Shown: piece by piece, positions 17,540 to 25,564 of the stretch
How positions within the stretch are numbered: position 1 is the first letter of the stretch
How the letters are laid out: each line of letters starts with the position of its first letter
Source of the DNA: Acidobacteriaceae bacterium
GTDB lineage: Bacteria; Acidobacteriota; Terriglobia; Terriglobales; Acidobacteriaceae
Direction: 5' to 3'
Assembly: GCA_003134855.1 (NCBI GenBank)
Contig: PLCS01000012.1
Coordinates: 62,001 to 126,000 of the forward strand
DNA: 64,000 bases
Position numbers and translations under genes: made by a program
The notes under the pieces: model-generated
What the model was told of the DNA's origin: nothing
Database searches by the model: none
The model's input: only the letters and a program-made list of their open reading frames with translations

Positions 17540-18502
17540 ATGAAGCTGGTCTTCTGCGGAACTCCGCGTTTTGCCGTGCCAACGCTGGAAGCGCTGTGCG
17601 CGGCGGGGCATGAGATCGCGCTGGTGGTTACACAGCCCGACCGGCCTGTCGGTCGAGATCGCCTACTCACCGCTCCTCCCGTCAAGCTGGCCGCGCTGGA
17701 AGCAGGCCTTGCGGTGGCGCAGCCGGAAAAGATTCGAGACAACCAGGAGTTTCGAGCGCAATTCGAAGCCATTGCCCCCGACGCCATTGTGGTCGTGGCC
17801 TACGGACGCCTGATTCCGCCCTGGATGCTGGCGCTGCCGCGGTTGGGCTGCATCAACCTGCACGCCTCCTTGCTGCCCCGCTACCGTGGCGCCGCGCCGA
17901 TTCAGTGGGCCGTGGCCAACGGCGATGCCTTCACCGGCAACAGCACCATGCTGCTGGAAGAGGGTCTGGACACCGGCCCGATTCTGCTGCAACGGGCCTT
18001 CGGCATCGCTCCGGAGCTGACCGCGGTGGAGTTGCTCGATGAGTTGGCCTGGGGCGGCACGGCGCTGATGGTGAAGACGCTGGCAGGCCTGGCCGATGGA
18101 AGCATCCAGCCACGACCGCAGAACCACGCGGCAGCGACACTTGCTCCCATCCTGAATCGCGAAGACGGGCGCATGGACTTTGCCGCGCGCACAGCGATGG
18201 AATTGAAGAATCGCTGGCGCGGCTTTCAGCCCTGGCCGGGCGCCTTTACCGCGCTAGGCGGCAAGACGCTGATCGTTCATCGCATGAGCGTCGTGGACGC
18301 TTCAACTATTGCGGTATTGAGTGCGGCAGAACCGGGCCAGATTCACGTGGAAGGCCATCGTCTTTTTGTCGCCTGCGCTCAAAAGACATGGCTGGAACTG
18401 GTTGAAGTTCAACTGGAAGGCAAAAAGCGGCTCACGGCCAGCGAGTTTCTGCGCGGGGCCGCGTTGTCTGACGGTGCGCGACTCGGGGCCGCGACGCCAT
18501 GA
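17540..18502 (+). CDS. fmt: Methionyl-tRNA formyltransferase
   Basis: Transfers formyl from 10-formyl-tetrahydrofolate to Met-tRNA(fMet). The N-terminal Rossmann domain opens LVFCGTPRFAVPTLEAL; the catalytic set N106, H108 and D144 sits in INLHASLLPRYRGAAPIQWA and EEGLDTGPIL. The C-terminal OB-like tRNA-binding domain covers about residues 205-310. Length 320 is usual. It lies four bases after def and overlaps rsmB by four bases, so def-fmt-rsmB is one transcription unit. Confidence 0.98.
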   Translation: MKLVFCGTPRFAVPTLEALCAAGHEIALVVTQPDRPVGRDRLLTAPPVKLAALEAGLAVAQPEKIRDNQEFRAQFEAIAPDAIVVVAYGRLIPPWMLALPRLGCINLHASLLPRYRGAAPIQWAVANGDAFTGNSTMLLEEGLDTGPILLQRAFGIAPELTAVELLDELAWGGTALMVKTLAGLADGSIQPRPQNHAAATLAPILNREDGRMDFAARTAMELKNRWRGFQPWPGAFTALGGKTLIVHRMSVVDASTIAVLSAAEPGQIHVEGHRLFVACAQKTWLELVEVQLEGKKRLTASEFLRGAALSDGARLGAATP

Positions 18503-20118
18503 ACGCCGGGAAGAAGGCAGGCGTGGCGAAGAGCACGGCGAAGAATCGTCCGGCAGAAATCTCCCCAGCCCGCAAAGCCGTCTTCAACGTTCTTCTCGCC
18601 GTCGAGCGCGGGCACTCCCACAGCGACGATTTGTTGCGCGGCAAAGCGGTCGACGCACTCTCGGCTCCCGATCGCAACCTAGCCACGGCGCTGGTGCTGG
18701 GCGTGTTGCGCTGGCAGATTCTCCTCGACCATCAGTTTCAAAAGCTGCTCGCCCGGCCCAACGCCAAGCTCGACGCGGAGATTCTGATCGCCCTGCGCCT
18801 GGGCGCATTTCAGTTGCTGCGCATGGACCGCATTCCCGCCCGCGCCGCCATCGACGAGAGCGTGGAACTGGCCAAGCAGGCCGGCCATCGCTTCGCCTCC
18901 GCCATGGTCAACGCCGTGCTGCGCAAGCTAGCGAAGGCTGAACAGGCTGCGGAAGAACTCGAGATTTCAGGTGAAATTGTCGGAAAGCATCCCTCCGTGG
19001 CTAAAGCCAGCATTGATTCTGTTGGCTTTATGCGAGGGTTGAAACCCCCGCCCCCCTCCGGATCGAGTATTTCCACGGCATGCATAACCCCAGCGAGAAT
19101 ACTTTCGGAAGAGATGGAAGCCCACCCCGCCTGGATGGTCGAGCGCTGGATCAACTTTTACGGCCTGGAGGCGACACGGGCCATCTGCCGCCACGACCAG
19201 AGCCAGCCCGCTCTGACGGTGCGGATCGCAGATGCTATTAGTGATAAACAACCGCCAGTCGGGGTTCATGGTCTCCCACCCTTTCCGCAGAAAGACGCGG
19301 AAAGGATGGGGCACCCAACTTTATTGGCCGAACTCAGCGCAGCCGGCGTCGTCCTCGAATCCGGCGAAGTGCTCACCGCCGCGCGCACTGTTGTCTCCGG
19401 CGACGTCACGGCGACCGTAGCCTTCCGCGAGGGCCGCGTGCGCATTCAGGATGAGGGCTCGCAACTGGTGGCCGAGCTGGCCAGCGAGAATGCCGACCAA
19501 AAAGTAAAAAGCATCCTCGACTGTTGCGCCGCGCCCGGCGGCAAGACGCTGATCCTGGCCGAGCGTAATCCGACGGCCCGCATCATGGCTTGCGAATCCA
19601 GCGCGCCCAGACTGGAGCAGATGCGGAAACGTCTGGCCAGCCTCGGCAACCGGGTCGAGTGCCGTCTGGCCGACGCAACCGCGCTCACGGAAGAGGCGGC
19701 CTTCGATCTTGCGCTGGCCGATGTGCCCTGCAGCGGCACCGGAACGCTGGGCCGCAATCCGGAGATTCGTCACCGCCTGCGCATGGAAGACCTCGCGCGC
19801 CAAGCTGAGCGTCAGCGGGCAATTCTCACTGCCACACTGCGCGCCGTCCGCCCCAGTGGGCGCGTCGTCTACTCCACCTGTTCGCTGGAGCCGGAAGAGA
19901 ACGAGCAGGTGGTCGCCGCAGTGCTGGCAGCAAACCCGAACGCTCGCCTGCTCTCGCTCGAAGGCCGCTTGAATGGGTTGCGAGACGAGGGCATTCTCAC
20001 GCCCGAAGGCGCAGAACGCCTGCACGCAAGCCTCACGCCCGAAGGCTGTCTACGTCTGCTCCCCGGAGTATTTCGCACGGATGGCTTCTTCGTCGCGCTG
20101 ATCGAGCGAATCGCCTGA
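18499..20118 (+). CDS. rsmB: 16S rRNA (cytosine-967 C5) methyltransferase carrying two in-frame repeats
   Basis: A SAM-dependent RNA m5C methyltransferase. Residues 15-160 are the NusB-like RNA-binding domain. The methyltransferase domain has the SAM loop D341-CCAAPGGKT, the catalytic cysteine C411 in DVPCSGTGTLGRNPE and the release cysteine C461 in YSTCSLEPEENEQV. It has 539 residues against about 430 usually. The excess comes from two in-frame insertions between the domains: residues about 161-201 (DNA 18981-19100, GKHPSVAKASIDS...) and about 251-274 (DNA 19250-19320, HGLPPFPQKDAERMGHPTL). Both match palindromes found elsewhere in the window. All catalytic residues are intact, so it is probably functional. 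Confidence 0.93.
   Translation: MNAGKKAGVAKSTAKNRPAEISPARKAVFNVLLAVERGHSHSDDLLRGKAVDALSAPDRNLATALVLGVLRWQILLDHQFQKLLARPNAKLDAEILIALRLGAFQLLRMDRIPARAAIDESVELAKQAGHRFASAMVNAVLRKLAKAEQAAEELEISGEIVGKHPSVAKASIDSVGFMRGLKPPPPSGSSISTACITPARILSEEMEAHPAWMVERWINFYGLEATRAICRHDQSQPALTVRIADAISDKQPPVGVHGLPPFPQKDAERMGHPTLLAELSAAGVVLESGEVLTAARTVVSGDVTATVAFREGRVRIQDEGSQLVAELASENADQKVKSILDCCAAPGGKTLILAERNPTARIMACESSAPRLEQMRKRLASLGNRVECRLADATALTEEAAFDLALADVPCSGTGTLGRNPEIRHRLRMEDLARQAERQRAILTATLRAVRPSGRVVYSTCSLEPEENEQVVAAVLAANPNARLLSLEGRLNGLRDEGILTPEGAERLHASLTPEGCLRLLPGVFRTDGFFVALIERIA
18981..19100 (+). repeat. Family B palindromic repeat inside rsmB
   Basis: The start, read GAAAGCATCCC then GGCTAAAGCC, matches the complement of 43128-43152 in the terminal-inverted-repeat element downstream (AAAGCATCCC...GGGCTAAAGCCC). 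A second GGCTTTATGC half follows at 19024-19033. The insertion keeps the rsmB frame; its right edge is approximate. Confidence 0.5.
19264..19316 (+). repeat. Family A palindromic repeat inside rsmB
   Basis: Stem CCCACCCTTTCCGC (19275-19288) pairs at 13 of 14 positions with 19297-19310 and is followed by GCACCC. The first 20 bases (19264-19283) are identical to the complement of 61545-61564 near recJ. The copy lies in frame and is translated as part of RsmB. Confidence 0.8.
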
Positions 20119-20197
20119 GTGCAAGCGCAGCTACCGCTAACTCGCTACCTGAGAAGCCAAGTAATCTTCAATGCCGGCCCTGATCTCTAACCTCTGT

Positions 20198-20962
20198 TTA
20201 CTTCGCCACCGTCAGCTTCACCGGCGTGCCCTGCTCCACGCGTGCGCCGGCCTGCGGCCATTGCGCGATCACCGCGCCCGGCTTTAACGGCGGCCTGGGG
20301 AGCGCGTCTCCATTGCCTACCGGCGCGATTGGCGCATCCACGAAGTTTGTTGCGGACTGGATGCCCACTCTGGTCAGCTCCGCCTGCGCGCTGACCACTG
20401 GCAGGCCTGCCAGATCGGGCATGACAAAGCCGTCAGGCGCATCGTCGCCTGGTGCGGCCACCAGCAGGTTTATGCTGGGCCGCGCTATGCCCTGAGCGTG
20501 CGCCGGCGGATCCTGGGCCAGCACCGTTCCCTCGGCCGCGCCGGAGGGCAGCCGCGCCGTCACGCCCACCTCCAGGCCCACGCGCCGCAACTCCAGCGCC
20601 GCTACGCGCTCATCGCTGCCCACGGTCTCCGGCACTTCCACCTTTTGCGGCCCCAGGCTCTCAGAGACGCGTACGCGCCACTCCCGCCGCACCACGGTTC
20701 CCGGCGCGGGCGACTGCGTCAGAATATGTCCCTGAGCTACGTCTCCCGAGTAGTAGCGATTGTCCACGTCCAGATCAAGGCCCAGTCCCGAGGTCTGGCT
20801 GCGCGCCTCGGACACAGTCATCCCCGTTAGCGCGGGCACCTGCACCTCCGCGCCGTGAATGGCGAAGTGCATGGTGGCGATGGCCGCCAGCAGCGCCGTT
20901 GCCACCAGCAGCATCACCAGCGAACCCACTTGGAAAAAGTTGACGAAATGCCGGGTTCTCAT
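20198..20962 (-). CDS. Membrane-anchored PASTA-domain protein
   Basis: A 254-residue protein with one N-terminal membrane segment (residues about 12-34) and three PASTA-like repeats outside: VPALTGMTVSEARSQTSGLGL (about 40-105), VEVPETVGSDERVAALELRRVGLE (about 108-175) and MPDLAGLPVVSAQAELTRVGI (about 183-254). Each repeat ends in a V-x-Q-x-P or W-P-Q-A-G type turn. PASTA repeats bind muropeptides or beta-lactams in kinases and penicillin-binding proteins; here there is no kinase or transpeptidase domain. It converges on rsmB with an 80-bp gap. Cell-wall sensing or scaffolding is likely, not shown. Confidence 0.85.
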   Translation of the reverse strand: MRTRHFVNFFQVGSLVMLLVATALLAAIATMHFAIHGAEVQVPALTGMTVSEARSQTSGLGLDLDVDNRYYSGDVAQGHILTQSPAPGTVVRREWRVRVSESLGPQKVEVPETVGSDERVAALELRRVGLEVGVTARLPSGAAEGTVLAQDPPAHAQGIARPSINLLVAAPGDDAPDGFVMPDLAGLPVVSAQAELTRVGIQSATNFVDAPIAPVGNGDALPRPPLKPGAVIAQWPQAGARVEQGTPVKLTVAK

Positions 20963-21190
20963 ATTAGTTCCTATTGTCCCTCGTGAGAGAAGGCTTGAAC
21001 AAGTAATCGGCGTGAAGCCAAAAATTTCTTTCGATTGTCGAATGATCCGGCAATCTTCAAAAACAGCGCCGTGTATGCCAGGAACCCGCCCCCGAAGTGT
21101 TGACGATTTGTTTCAGCGGCCCGCGGCCCGTAGAATCAGCATCAGCGGTGGATTGCGCTGGATTTCGCGCCGGGAGCCGCACAGGAGCTG

Positions 21191-22030
21191 ATGAGCGAAC
21201 AGGCAACTTCCCCACAGGCACAGACGGCATCACCGGCATGGATCAGGATCGAGCGGGCGCGTCATCCGCAGCGGCCTTACCCGATGGATTTTATCGAGCG
21301 CATCTTTACAGATTTCAGCGAGATTCACGGGGATCGCGCCTATGGCGACGACGAGGCCGTGGCTTGCGGGATGGCGCGCCTGCAGGGCGAAGAGGTGCTG
21401 GTGATCGGCAACCGCAAGGGCGGATCGACGAAAGACCGGGTCCGGCGCAACTTCGGAATGCCGCATCCCGAAGGCTATCGCAAGGCGCTCAGGGCGATGA
21501 AGATTGCCGAGAAGTTTGGGCGGCCGGTGATCAGCTTTATCGATCTGCCGGGGGCTTTTCCGGGGCTGGGCGCGGAGGAGCGGGGTCAGGCCGAGGCGAT
21601 TGCTCGGAATTTATTGGAGATGTCGCGGCTGAGGGTGCCGACGATCTCAGTGATCAGCGGCGAGGGCGGATCGGGGGGCGCGCTGGCACTGGCCGTCGCG
21701 GATCGCGTGCTGATTCTGGAGAATGCGCTCTACTTTGTCATTACGCCGGAGTCCTGCGCGGCTATTATGTGGCACGACGCGGCGCACAAACAACTCGCCG
21801 CGGAAGCGATGCGCATCTCGGCGCCGGAGGTGGCCGCGCTGGGTTGCGTGGACGAAATTATTCAGGAACCGCCTGAGGGGATTCACACCGACCGCGAGGC
21901 GGGATGCGGCCTCGTGGGTACGGCTCTCAAGAAGCACCTGGACGAACTGAAGGCGCAGCCCATCGACGAGTTGGTGGCCGCGCGCCAGGCCAAATTTCGT
22001 ACCATCGCGCAGTTCTATACGGAAGGTTGA
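21191..22030 (+). CDS. accA: Acetyl-CoA carboxylase carboxyltransferase alpha subunit, short N-terminus
   Basis: Transfers carboxyl from carboxybiotin to acetyl-CoA with AccD, giving malonyl-CoA. Clear marks are RHPQRPYPMDFIERIF, GDRAYGDDEAVACGMARL, KDRVRRNFGMPHPEGYRKALR, FIDLPGAFPGLGAEERGQAEAIA and ISGEGGSGGALALAV (the CoA/oxyanion region). It is 279 residues against about 315-320; about 60 residues of the N-terminal helical segment before RHPQRPY are absent, and the ATG at 21191 has a CAGGAG site, so the short form appears genuine. The stop overlaps the next start (TGATG). Confidence 0.95.
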   Translation: MSEQATSPQAQTASPAWIRIERARHPQRPYPMDFIERIFTDFSEIHGDRAYGDDEAVACGMARLQGEEVLVIGNRKGGSTKDRVRRNFGMPHPEGYRKALRAMKIAEKFGRPVISFIDLPGAFPGLGAEERGQAEAIARNLLEMSRLRVPTISVISGEGGSGGALALAVADRVLILENALYFVITPESCAAIMWHDAAHKQLAAEAMRISAPEVAALGCVDEIIQEPPEGIHTDREAGCGLVGTALKKHLDELKAQPIDELVAARQAKFRTIAQFYTEG

Positions 22031-23064
22031 TGACCATGAGCACAATTTCGCCAACCGCTGGCCGCTTGCGCGCTTACTTGCGTTTCATTGTCGCGGTGCT
22101 GTGGTTCTTTATGGCGCGGGGGCTGGCTCACCGCCTGGCGATGGAAGAAGCGACCGAGCCGTTTGTGCCGCTGGTCGAGCAGGCATTGCTGGCATTTCTT
22201 CTGCTGGTAGGCTATGCGGGGATGGGCTTCTGGCTTGACCGCGAGGCCCATCCGGTGAGCGCGCAGGGGCTGCCCTGGCGGGCGGGCGGGCTGGGCGAGG
22301 CGTGGATGGGTCTGGCCGTGGGCTGGGCGCTGGCCGTGGCGTGCGTTCTGCCGATGGTGGTGGGCGGCGGCATCGCCATTGTGCTGGTTCTGGGGCATTC
22401 TGCCTGGGGATGGCTCGTGGCCGACGCTGCATTCTTCGCGCTGGCCGCGCTGGCTGAGGAGATTGCCTTTCGCGGTTACGGGTTTCAACGATTTGAGCGT
22501 GCGGTGGGTCCGCTGGGAGCGGCGCTCGGCTTTGCGGCCTTTTATGCCATTGTGCAGGCGCTTCTGCCCGGATCGAACCACGCCAGCATTGCCGTCTCGG
22601 TGATGCTGAGCCTGGTACTCTCCACAGCGTACCTGCGCAGCCGAGCATTGTGGCTGAGCTGGGGGATAAACTTCGGCTGGAAGGCCAGCCGCGCGCTGGT
22701 CTTCGGACTGGCCATCAGCGGCGTCAGCAATCATTCGCCGGTGGTGCAAGGCAATCCGATGGGGTCGTTCTGGCTGACCGGTGGAGGCTTTGGGCTGGAT
22801 GGCAGTTGGGTGGCCTTCGTTGCGCTGCTTATCGCGCTGCCGGTGGTCTATCGCCTCACGCGCGAGCTGGATTACCGCTACAACGCGCAGGTGATTGTGG
22901 CGGGCGGCATTCCGGTGGATATGGACGTTGTGGGCCGCCGCCAGCATGAGGCCGCGATGGGGCCAGCCGCGCCTGCCGCACCCTCTTTGGTGCAGATTCT
23001 ACCCGTGGCCACGCCGCCGCCGCCGAAGCAGCCTTCGGCAGACCGGCCTCCCGCTTCTAGCTAA
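22030..23064 (+). CDS. CPBP-family intramembrane metalloprotease
   Basis: A 344-residue polytopic membrane protein with about eight hydrophobic segments. The CPBP (Rce1/Abi-like) motif 1 is E143-E144-IAFR148 in LAEEIAFRGYGFQRF; a NHASIAV segment about 50 residues later supplies the motif 2 histidine. The C-terminal tail is proline-rich. Bacterial members are often bacteriocin-immunity or prenyl-protease-like and their substrates are seldom known. The ATG at 22030 overlaps the accA stop by one base, so it is coupled to accA; an in-frame ATG at 22036 is an alternative start. Confidence 0.85.
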   Translation: MTMSTISPTAGRLRAYLRFIVAVLWFFMARGLAHRLAMEEATEPFVPLVEQALLAFLLLVGYAGMGFWLDREAHPVSAQGLPWRAGGLGEAWMGLAVGWALAVACVLPMVVGGGIAIVLVLGHSAWGWLVADAAFFALAALAEEIAFRGYGFQRFERAVGPLGAALGFAAFYAIVQALLPGSNHASIAVSVMLSLVLSTAYLRSRALWLSWGINFGWKASRALVFGLAISGVSNHSPVVQGNPMGSFWLTGGGFGLDGSWVAFVALLIALPVVYRLTRELDYRYNAQVIVAGGIPVDMDVVGRRQHEAAMGPAAPAAPSLVQILPVATPPPPKQPSADRPPASS

Positions 23065-23075
23065 ATGTATCTTGG

Positions 23076-24182
23076 CTAAACCGAACCATCTTCGTCAGGC
23101 GGCTTTGCGGTGATCTGATCTCCGGCCAGCCGCTCCAACTGATTCCGCCAGTCGAGCGACTCGACAAAGGTCTTCGACTCCCGCCAGCCGGGTTCAACAA
23201 TGACATGCAGCTCCAGATAAACCCGTGTGCCGATCAGCGACTCGATCTTGTGCCGCGCGCCGGTGCCGATCTCCTTCAGCTTGGAGCCGCCTTTGCCGAT
23301 CAGAATCGCCTTCTGTCCGTCGCGCTCACAATAAATCGCCGCCGCGATGCGTGTGAGCGGTAACCGGGCCGGAGCTTGGCTTTTCTTGCGCGGCGGAGCC
23401 GGCGGCTCGGCCTCTTCGTAGCGCTCAATCACCACGGCCGAGGCGTAGGGAACCTCTTCACCAGTCTCGACCAGAATGCTCTCGCGAATCAACTCAGCGA
23501 CCATGAAGCGCTGCGGCTGGTCGGTGTACTGGTCCTTGGGGTAGTAGCGCTCGCCAACGGGCAGCGCCTCGACGATCTTGCGAATAAGGAGGTCCAGACC
23601 GTCGCGCTTGCGGGCGCTCACCGGAATAACCTGTGCAAAGCCGAAGTGCCGGGTCAGCGTGTCGATCAGCGGCAGCAGATGGTCCTTGGCGACGAGATCG
23701 ATCTTGGTGAGCAGCAGAAAGATCGGGCAGTCGAGCTTGCGGATCAGGCCGAAGAGGAACTCGTCCTCGCTGGCCCAGTTGGTGCGCTCGCGTTTGGGGG
23801 ATTCTGGACTCCCAGGTCTCAAAGTCGAGACCTGGGGCACCCGGGTGGCAGGTTCCGCAGCTGCTTCCAACTGCACTCGCCGCGTCGCATCCATCAGTAC
23901 CAGCACCACATCGCGGGTCTCCAGAGCCTCGTAGACCTCCTGCAGCATCCGCCGGTCCAGGTGCGAGCCAGGCTTATGAACGCCGGGCGTATCGACAAAG
24001 ACGATCTGCGCCGCCGGATGCACGCCCTTGCGCGCGGGAACCTCGACCACCCCGGCGATGCGATTGCGGGTGGTCTGCGGCTTGGCGGAGACGATGGCGA
24101 CCTTTTCGCCGGTCAGGGCATTGAGCAGCGTGCTTTTGCCGGCGTTCGGCCGGCCCAGAATGGCGACAAATCCAGATTTCAA
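23076..24182 (-). CDS. era: GTPase Era with an in-frame repeat insertion
   Basis: A ribosome-assembly GTPase acting on the 16S 3' end. From the chosen start, G1 is G10-RPNAGKS17-T18, then the TTRNRI switch I, DTPGVHKPG (G3), LTKIDLV (G4) and the C-terminal KH domain with GKGGSKLKEIG near residue 295. It has 368 residues against about 300. Extra residues about 105-135 (EPATRVPQVSTLRPGSPESP) are encoded by a palindromic repeat, and a Pro-rich insert APPRKKSQAPA follows before the KH domain. I prefer TTG 24182 (reading MKSGFVAILG, AAGGAG site 11 bases upstream); the frame also opens at ATG 24242. Confidence 0.93.
   Translation of the reverse strand: MKSGFVAILGRPNAGKSTLLNALTGEKVAIVSAKPQTTRNRIAGVVEVPARKGVHPAAQIVFVDTPGVHKPGSHLDRRMLQEVYEALETRDVVLVLMDATRRVQLEAAAEPATRVPQVSTLRPGSPESPKRERTNWASEDEFLFGLIRKLDCPIFLLLTKIDLVAKDHLLPLIDTLTRHFGFAQVIPVSARKRDGLDLLIRKIVEALPVGERYYPKDQYTDQPQRFMVAELIRESILVETGEEVPYASAVVIERYEEAEPPAPPRKKSQAPARLPLTRIAAAIYCERDGQKAILIGKGGSKLKEIGTGARHKIESLIGTRVYLELHVIVEPGWRESKTFVESLDWRNQLERLAGDQITAKPPDEDGSV
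23805..23842 (-). repeat. Family A' palindrome inside era
   Basis: A perfect 10-bp stem CCCAGGTCTC (23811-23820) and GAGACCTGGG (23827-23836) with a 6-base loop, followed by GCACCC. It lies in frame between the switch II region and the G4 motif of Era, a place normally occupied by a short loop. Confidence 0.75.
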
Positions 24183-24247
24183 AGGGTTTTCATACTCCTT
24201 ACTACTATTATCGCGGATTAAGAGGAAACAGGGGGCTATCATTGCGT

Positions 24248-24826
24248 ATGGACAGCGAAGGCAAAACCGAGCGCCTCATACTTCGTCCGCTGGAGATGGC
24301 CGATGCGCGGCAGATGCAGGCGCTCTTCCCGCAATGGGAGATCGTTCGTTTTCTGCTGAATCGCGTGCCCTGGCCCTACCCGCCCGATGGCGCGCTGATG
24401 TATTGCCGGGACATTGCCCTTTCCCAGGCAGCGCGCGGAGAAGCCTGGCACTGGACGATCCGCCTGGCCACTGAGCCATCCCAAATGATCGGGCTCATCA
24501 GCCTGTTCAAAGGCGCTTGGGATAATCGCAAATTCTGGATTGGCCTTCCCTGGCAAGGGCTTGGGTTGATGAGCGAGGCTTGCGTGTGGGCCAACGACTT
24601 TTGGTTTGAAAACCTCGGATACCCCATTTTGCGGGTTGCCAAGGCGGTTTCCAACTATCCGTCGCGCCGAATCTCTGTGAAGCATGGAATGCGCGTGGTG
24701 ACCGTGGTTGAACGGGATTATGTTTCGGGTCCGTTCCAGGCGGAAGTCTGGGAGCAGACTGCCGACGAGTGGCGCGCCTGGAAAGCGCGACATGTGCTTG
24801 ATGAACGAGTTCCGGTTGAGGTTTAA
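24248..24826 (+). CDS. GNAT-family acetyltransferase, copy 1
   Basis: A 192-residue RimJ/RimL-type GNAT enzyme: TERLILRPLEMADARQMQALF at the N-terminus, WHWTIRLATEPSQMIGLISL (strand 2-4), IGLPWQGLGLMSEACVWANDFWF (the acetyl-CoA pyrophosphate loop, Q-G-x-G form) and RRISVKHGMRVV. It probably acetylates a small molecule or protein N-terminus. The ATG at 24248 is used here; TTG 24242 would add two residues. It is divergent from era and followed by a close paralogue, each copy ending at the same repeat sequence. Confidence 0.85.
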   Translation: MDSEGKTERLILRPLEMADARQMQALFPQWEIVRFLLNRVPWPYPPDGALMYCRDIALSQAARGEAWHWTIRLATEPSQMIGLISLFKGAWDNRKFWIGLPWQGLGLMSEACVWANDFWFENLGYPILRVAKAVSNYPSRRISVKHGMRVVTVVERDYVSGPFQAEVWEQTADEWRAWKARHVLDERVPVEV

Positions 24827-24866
24827 GGTCTTCCAGGTCCCAAAAGAAAGAGATGGGGCACACGGC
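24814..24866 (+). repeat. Degenerate family A repeat after GNAT copy 1
   Basis: GGTTGAGGTTT (24814-24824), overlapping the stop of GNAT copy 1, leads to GGTCTTCCAGGTCCC and then GATGGGGCACACGG. The stem has decayed but the head and the TGGGGCAC tail match the intact copy at 25480-25536, which also begins GGTTGAGGTTT across the stop of GNAT copy 2. Confidence 0.55.
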
Positions 24867-24909
24867 TATTCTTGCGGATTCGTGGATTACGCGTTGGTAC
24901 AATCTGCTC

Positions 24910-25485
24910 ATGATGCGCGAATGCACAACCGAACGTCTGCTGCTTCGCCCGCTCGAAATCGACGATGCGGCGCGGATACAGCAGCACTTCCCGCATTGGG
25001 AGATTGTGCGCTACCTGCCGAATCAAGTGTCCTGGCCCTATCCGCCCGACGGCGCGCTGCACTTTTGCCGGGATGTGGCGCTGCCCAAGATGGAGCGGGG
25101 CGAGGAGTGGCACTGGACGCTTCGCCTGCGCAGCGTGCCGGAGCAAATGATCGGGCACCTCAACCTGATGAAGGGCGAGGAGGACAATCGAGGGCTCTGG
25201 CTGGGCCTTCCCTGGCAAGGCCAGGGATTGATGAGCGAGGCCTGCGCATGGGCCAACGATTTCTGGTTTGAGACGCTCGGCTTCCCGGTTCTGCGAGTGA
25301 CCAAAGCCGCCGCCAATATAGCTTCGCGTCGCATCTCAGAGAAACAGGGAATGCGCCTGATTGGCACGATGGAGAGAGATTACATCTCCGGCCGGCTGCC
25401 TACGGAGGCCTGGGAGATTACGGCCGAAGAGTGGCGGGCGTGGAAGAATCGCGGAGATGATCCCGATCGACGGGGTTCAGGTTGA
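24910..25485 (+). CDS. GNAT-family acetyltransferase, copy 2
   Basis: A 191-residue paralogue of the preceding gene, aligned end to end: TERLLLRPLEIDDAARIQQHF, WPYPPDGALHFCRD, WHWTLRLRSVPEQMIGHLNLM, LGLPWQGQGLMSEACAWANDFWFE and RRISEKQGMRLIGTMERDY. The copies differ throughout, so the duplication is old. The start is ATG 24910 or 24913; the frame open back to 24853 crosses the repeat and is unlikely to be translated. Same general acetyl-CoA-dependent function; the substrate is unknown. Confidence 0.85.
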   Translation: MMRECTTERLLLRPLEIDDAARIQQHFPHWEIVRYLPNQVSWPYPPDGALHFCRDVALPKMERGEEWHWTLRLRSVPEQMIGHLNLMKGEEDNRGLWLGLPWQGQGLMSEACAWANDFWFETLGFPVLRVTKAAANIASRRISEKQGMRLIGTMERDYISGRLPTEAWEITAEEWRAWKNRGDDPDRRGSG

Positions 25486-25536
25486 GGTTTGTGGTTTCCC
25501 ACCCTTTCGCAAAGTACGCGAAAGGGTGGGGCACCC
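25480..25536 (+). repeat. Family A palindromic repeat after GNAT copy 2
   Basis: A perfect 13-bp stem, CCCACCCTTTCGC (25498-25510) with GCGAAAGGGTGGG (25518-25530), loop of seven bases, followed by GCACCC. This is the best-preserved copy in the window and the reference for the family. Confidence 0.85.
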
Positions 25537-25564
25537 GAAGTTTCTGACTTTCGTAGTCAGATTG

